Translations under genes and position numbers: made by a program
Notes under the pieces: model-generated
The model's database searches: none
Seen by the model: only the letters and a program-made list of their open reading frames with translations
What the model was told of the DNA's origin: nothing
In this document: in pieces, positions 5,207 through 7,545 of the stretch
Position numbering within the stretch: the stretch's first letter is position 1
Layout of the letters: the number at the start of each line of letters is the position of its first letter
Assembly: GCA_050742535.1 (NCBI GenBank)
Contig: JBOGIQ010000302.1
Location: 1-7,545, forward strand
From: Gp6-AA40 sp050742535
GTDB lineage: Bacteria; Acidobacteriota; Vicinamibacteria; Vicinamibacterales; UBA2999
Direction: 5' to 3'
DNA: 7,545 nt

Positions 5207-6897
5207 AAAAGCTCCAGTTGTGACACATCCACGACGTAAGGGCGCTCGCGGTACTCGAACCAGTCGAAGTCCGCCGCGTGCCCAGTACCCGCAAGGTCCT
5301 GACACGCCATTCCAACGAATGCTCCCGTGAAGTTCGGCAGCCCGGGCGCGGTCGCCTCGTCCGAGAGGATGCTGGCGTCGAACTGCTGCGGCAGCCAGAC
5401 CCAGGCTTCACCGGCGGGTCGATACGCAAAGCGCAGCCGCTCGAAGTCCACCTCCACGCGCAGATCGACGGGCGCACCCCCCTCTACCGGAACGCCTTGA
5501 CGGCGTTCCTTCGGCGCGATCGGAATCGGCTCCGTGAACGCGTCCGCTGAGACCGAGTCCGGGATTGCCGACATCACCCTAAGATGCATGCCGGTCTCAT
5601 TTCGCGACAGGTATAGATAGTGAAACTTGGTGCTGTTGTAGTAGCAGACCAGACCGGCCGTCTGCTGGAAGTGCTGCGGGTCGAATTCCACTCGGGTCGC
5701 GGCGCTGTAGCAGTGCGCCTGCTGCCGCCGCGCGACGAGCGCCTGCGTGAACAGGCTGCCGATCGTCTCGCGACCGTAAAGCCGCAGATGTCCCTTTCGT
5801 GCGCGCAGGCTGAACAGATCATCGGGCGCCGGCGACCGCAGCCATTGAAAGTCGATCGGGAGCCTCTCGCTGTCGAAGTCATCGCGCGCGGGCGCCACAT
5901 CATGCGGCTCCACCGGGAGGCCGCGAGGCGCGGGCACCTCCACGTGCGGAACGCCCCCTCGATCGGTTGTGCGCAGCCAGCCGTCGGCGCTCCACGTCAT
6001 CGGCTGAATCGCGGTCTCGCGTCCGAGCGTGCAGCGCCCGCGGTTCGCCAGCGGCCGTCCGCAGAGATAGACCATGTAGGTCCCTCCGGACTGCGTCTCT
6101 ACGAGATCTGCATGGCCCGCGCGCTGAAGTGCGAGATCGGGACGATGACGGGCGCTCAGGATATAGGTGTCGGGATGCAGCTCGTACGGGCCGAGGAGCG
6201 TCCGCGACCGCGCCATTGTCACCGCGTGCCCCCAGCCGGTTCCGCCCTCGGCGGTCAGCAGGTAGTACCAACCAGCGCGCTTGTAGAGGTGCGGCGCCTC
6301 GGTGAAGCCGATGGCGGTACCGGTGAAGATGTTCCGGCGCTCGCCGACGAGCGTCCGCTTCGTGGGTGAGTACTCCTGCAGCACGATTCCGGCAAAGCGA
6401 TTCTGTCCGGGCCGGTGGTCCCACAGCATGTTGACGAGATACTTCCGCCCGTCGTCATCGTGGAACAGCGACGGATCGAAGCCGCTGCTGTTCAGGTAGA
6501 CGGGGTCGGACCACTCGCCATCGACGCGCGGGCTGTTGACGAGATAGTTGTGGAAGTCGCGCAGCGATGCGCCCGACGCGCCGGCGGTCGTGGTGCGGCC
6601 GTACCGCTTCACATCGGTGTAAATCAGATGGAACAGCCCGTCCGCATGGGTGAGGCACGGCGCCCAGACGCCGCACGAATCGGGATCTCCACGCATATCG
6701 AGCTGACTCGCACGGTTGAGCGGCCGTGCCACCAGCCGCCAGTGGACGAGGTCGCGCGAGTGGTGAATCTGGACGCCGGGGAACCATTCGAAGGTGGACG
6801 TCGCAATGAAGTAGTCGTCGCCGACGCGCACGATCGACGGATCGGGATTGAACCCCCGAAGAATCGGATTGGTAATGACGGCTGCTCGTGCGTCCAT
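5203..6897 (-). CDS. xynB: GH43 beta-xylosidase (XynB-like, subfamily 11 type)
   Basis: 564 residues from the ATG at 6897, 14 bases after the transporter stop, with AAGGG 11 bases upstream. The N-terminal five-bladed propeller is very close to known GH43 xylosidases such as the Selenomonas enzyme: GFNPDPS with catalytic base Asp19, TSTFEWFPGVQIHHS, RPLNRASQLDM, SSGFDPSLFHDDDGRKYLVN with Asp141 as the pKa-tuning Asp, and TEAPHLYK with Glu200 as general acid. The C-terminal half from about residue 340 (DDFDSERLPIDFQWLR onward) is the beta-sandwich domain that closes the active site in this subfamily. It would remove xylose from the non-reducing end of xylobiose and longer xylo-oligosaccharides; arabinofuranosidase side activity is common. 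No signal peptide is seen, so it is cytoplasmic. Compared with my memory of the Selenomonas enzyme there are about nine extra residues near GRTTTAGASGAS (about 100-111). The stop overlaps the metallohydrolase start. Confidence 0.95.
   Translation of the reverse strand: MDARAAVITNPILRGFNPDPSIVRVGDDYFIATSTFEWFPGVQIHHSRDLVHWRLVARPLNRASQLDMRGDPDSCGVWAPCLTHADGLFHLIYTDVKRYGRTTTAGASGASLRDFHNYLVNSPRVDGEWSDPVYLNSSGFDPSLFHDDDGRKYLVNMLWDHRPGQNRFAGIVLQEYSPTKRTLVGERRNIFTGTAIGFTEAPHLYKRAGWYYLLTAEGGTGWGHAVTMARSRTLLGPYELHPDTYILSARHRPDLALQRAGHADLVETQSGGTYMVYLCGRPLANRGRCTLGRETAIQPMTWSADGWLRTTDRGGVPHVEVPAPRGLPVEPHDVAPARDDFDSERLPIDFQWLRSPAPDDLFSLRARKGHLRLYGRETIGSLFTQALVARRQQAHCYSAATRVEFDPQHFQQTAGLVCYYNSTKFHYLYLSRNETGMHLRVMSAIPDSVSADAFTEPIPIAPKERRQGVPVEGGAPVDLRVEVDFERLRFAYRPAGEAWVWLPQQFDASILSDEATAPGLPNFTGAFVGMACQDLAGTGHAADFDWFEYRERPYVVDVSQLELL
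5212..5215 (-). promoter_or_regulatory. Shine-Dalgarno site fixing the metallohydrolase start
   Basis: On the - strand this reads GGAG, 5 bases before the ATG at 5206, inside the last codons of the xylosidase gene. With the ATGA overlap it supports translational coupling. Confidence 0.6.
5489..5509 (-). repeat. 8-bp inverted repeat inside the GH43 gene
   Basis: GGAACGCC (5489-5496) and GGCGTTCC (5502-5509) are perfect complements around a 5-base loop. They lie in the C-terminal domain at the RRQGVPV codons. There is no U-run and no gene boundary, so a chance product of coding sequence is the simplest view. Confidence 0.35.
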
Positions 6898-6911
6898 ACG
6901 TGCGGAGGCCC

Positions 6912-7545
6912 TTACGCGACGGCGGAGACCGGTTCGGGACGCTGCTCGCGCACAACGGTCCACAGAATCACCGCGCCAAGCACGTCGAGCGCAGCCAGCC
7001 CGACAAAGAACGGCGTGTAGCCAATCCGGGTAACGAGCGCACCCATTGCCAGCGAGAAGATCAGCACGCCCGCGTTGCCGCACGTGCCGGCCATGCCGGC
7101 GACGGTGGCGACCTCATTCCGCTTGAACAGGTCGGAGGCCATCGTAATGACGGTGACTGAGAGCGTCTGATGCGCGAATCCGGCGAGGCTCAGGAGCCCG
7201 ACAGCCACATACGGGTTATCCACGAGGCCGACAAATGCCACCCCGAGCATCATCGCGGCACCGACGGTAAACGCGCAGCGCCGCGCGTTGATCAGGCCGA
7301 TGCCGGCGTACTTCTGCAGCGTGATGCTGATCGTGCCGCCGAACATGCACCCGAGGTCGGCGGCCAGGAATGGCAGCCAGGCGAACATGGCGATCTGCTT
7401 CAGATCGAATCCGCGCACCGTCGTCAGATACAGCGGCAGCCAGAAGGTGAGTGTTCCCCACGTCGGGTCGGCGAGGAACCGGGGAATGGCAATGCCCCAG
7501 AAGTTTCGCTGACGAAGAACCGTCCGGAAGGACGGCCTGCCCGTC
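6912..7545 (-). CDS. MFS transporter, hexuronate/anion:cation symporter type, 5' partial
   Basis: The frame runs off the right edge; about 210 C-terminal residues are visible, roughly half of a normal protein of about 430. Reading in from the edge, RPSFRTVLRQRNFWGIAIPRF, then LADPTWGTLTFWLPLYL and RGFDLKQIAMFAWLPFLAADLG, match the seventh and eighth helices of ExuT/ACS-family permeases, where RFLxDPxWxFxxFWLPxYL and FAWxPxLxADLG are characteristic. About four more helices follow (GAAMMLGVAFVGLV, YVAVGLLSLAGFAHQTLSVTV, VAGMAGTCGNAGVLIFSLAMG, FFVGLAALDVLGAVILWTVV), and the protein ends with a short charged tail. Characterised relatives import hexuronates, glucarate or similar acids by cation symport in the inner membrane. 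The adjacent cytoplasmic xylosidase suggests the substrate here may be a xylan-derived sugar acid or oligosaccharide (inference). It is the first visible gene of the - strand operon; any promoter lies outside the window. Confidence 0.93.
   Translation of the reverse strand, partial: TGRPSFRTVLRQRNFWGIAIPRFLADPTWGTLTFWLPLYLTTVRGFDLKQIAMFAWLPFLAADLGCMFGGTISITLQKYAGIGLINARRCAFTVGAAMMLGVAFVGLVDNPYVAVGLLSLAGFAHQTLSVTVITMASDLFKRNEVATVAGMAGTCGNAGVLIFSLAMGALVTRIGYTPFFVGLAALDVLGAVILWTVVREQRPEPVSAVA

Noticed and set aside
5207..5305. Extension of the metallohydrolase frame back to 5305
   Set aside because: The ATG at 5206 has a good GGAG, an ATGA overlap and leads straight into a signal peptide; the extension would bury the signal peptide.
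5620..6369. Long + strand open frame (249 codons) antisense to the GH43 gene
   Set aside because: It is the complement of highly conserved GH43 sequence, with no recognisable motifs of its own.
6898..7083. Extension of the GH43 frame by 62 codons upstream of the ATG at 6897
   Set aside because: It overlaps the end of the transporter gene, is Arg/Cys-rich like an out-of-frame reading, and homology begins just after residue 1 of the shorter form.

Overview
The window looks like part of a high-GC genome from Acidobacteriota, possibly a Vicinamibacteria- or Solibacter-type soil bacterium. This is inferred from its gene families: a DUF3738/TIGR03435 domain joined to an M56 (BlaR1-type) peptidase, a lipoprotein of the 'GRWEGDTLVxDT' type followed by a DUF6152 protein, a B3-like metallo-beta-lactamase-fold hydrolase and an esterase with Gly/Arg/Ala-rich stretches. 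No rRNA, tRNA, CRISPR array, insertion sequence or other mobile element was seen.

Layout. Positions 1-2410 are read on the + strand: the 3' part of an M56-DUF3738 sensor-like membrane protein, a spacer of about 157 bases with competing inverted repeats, a probable lipoprotein gene, and a DUF6152 gene that overlaps it by ATGA. Positions 2427-7545 are read on the - strand. In transcription order they hold a 5'-truncated MFS transporter of the hexuronate/anion:cation symporter type, a GH43 beta-xylosidase, an exported B3-like metallohydrolase, a small membrane protein of uncertain start, and, after a gap of about 150 bases, an exported enterochelin-esterase-like alpha/beta hydrolase. The two blocks converge at 2411-2426, with 16 bases between stop codons and no convincing terminator.

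How the genes may work together. The transporter, xylosidase and metallohydrolase genes are 14 bases apart or overlap by ATGA, so they are very likely one operon. The xylosidase has no signal peptide, so it should act on short xylo-oligosaccharides inside the cell, and the adjacent MFS protein is the natural candidate importer. The exported metallohydrolase and esterase would act in the periplasm or outside, perhaps removing side groups or releasing substrate; their substrates cannot be read from the sequence. The + strand genes look unrelated to sugar use: a membrane sensor-protease homologue and a two-gene periplasmic pair of unknown function.

Several starts were moved inward from the longest open frame because of Shine-Dalgarno position, signal peptide and gene overlap (3554, 5206, 6897, 2015, 1257). 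The weakest call is the small membrane protein at 3703-4149, where coding signal seems to change frame.
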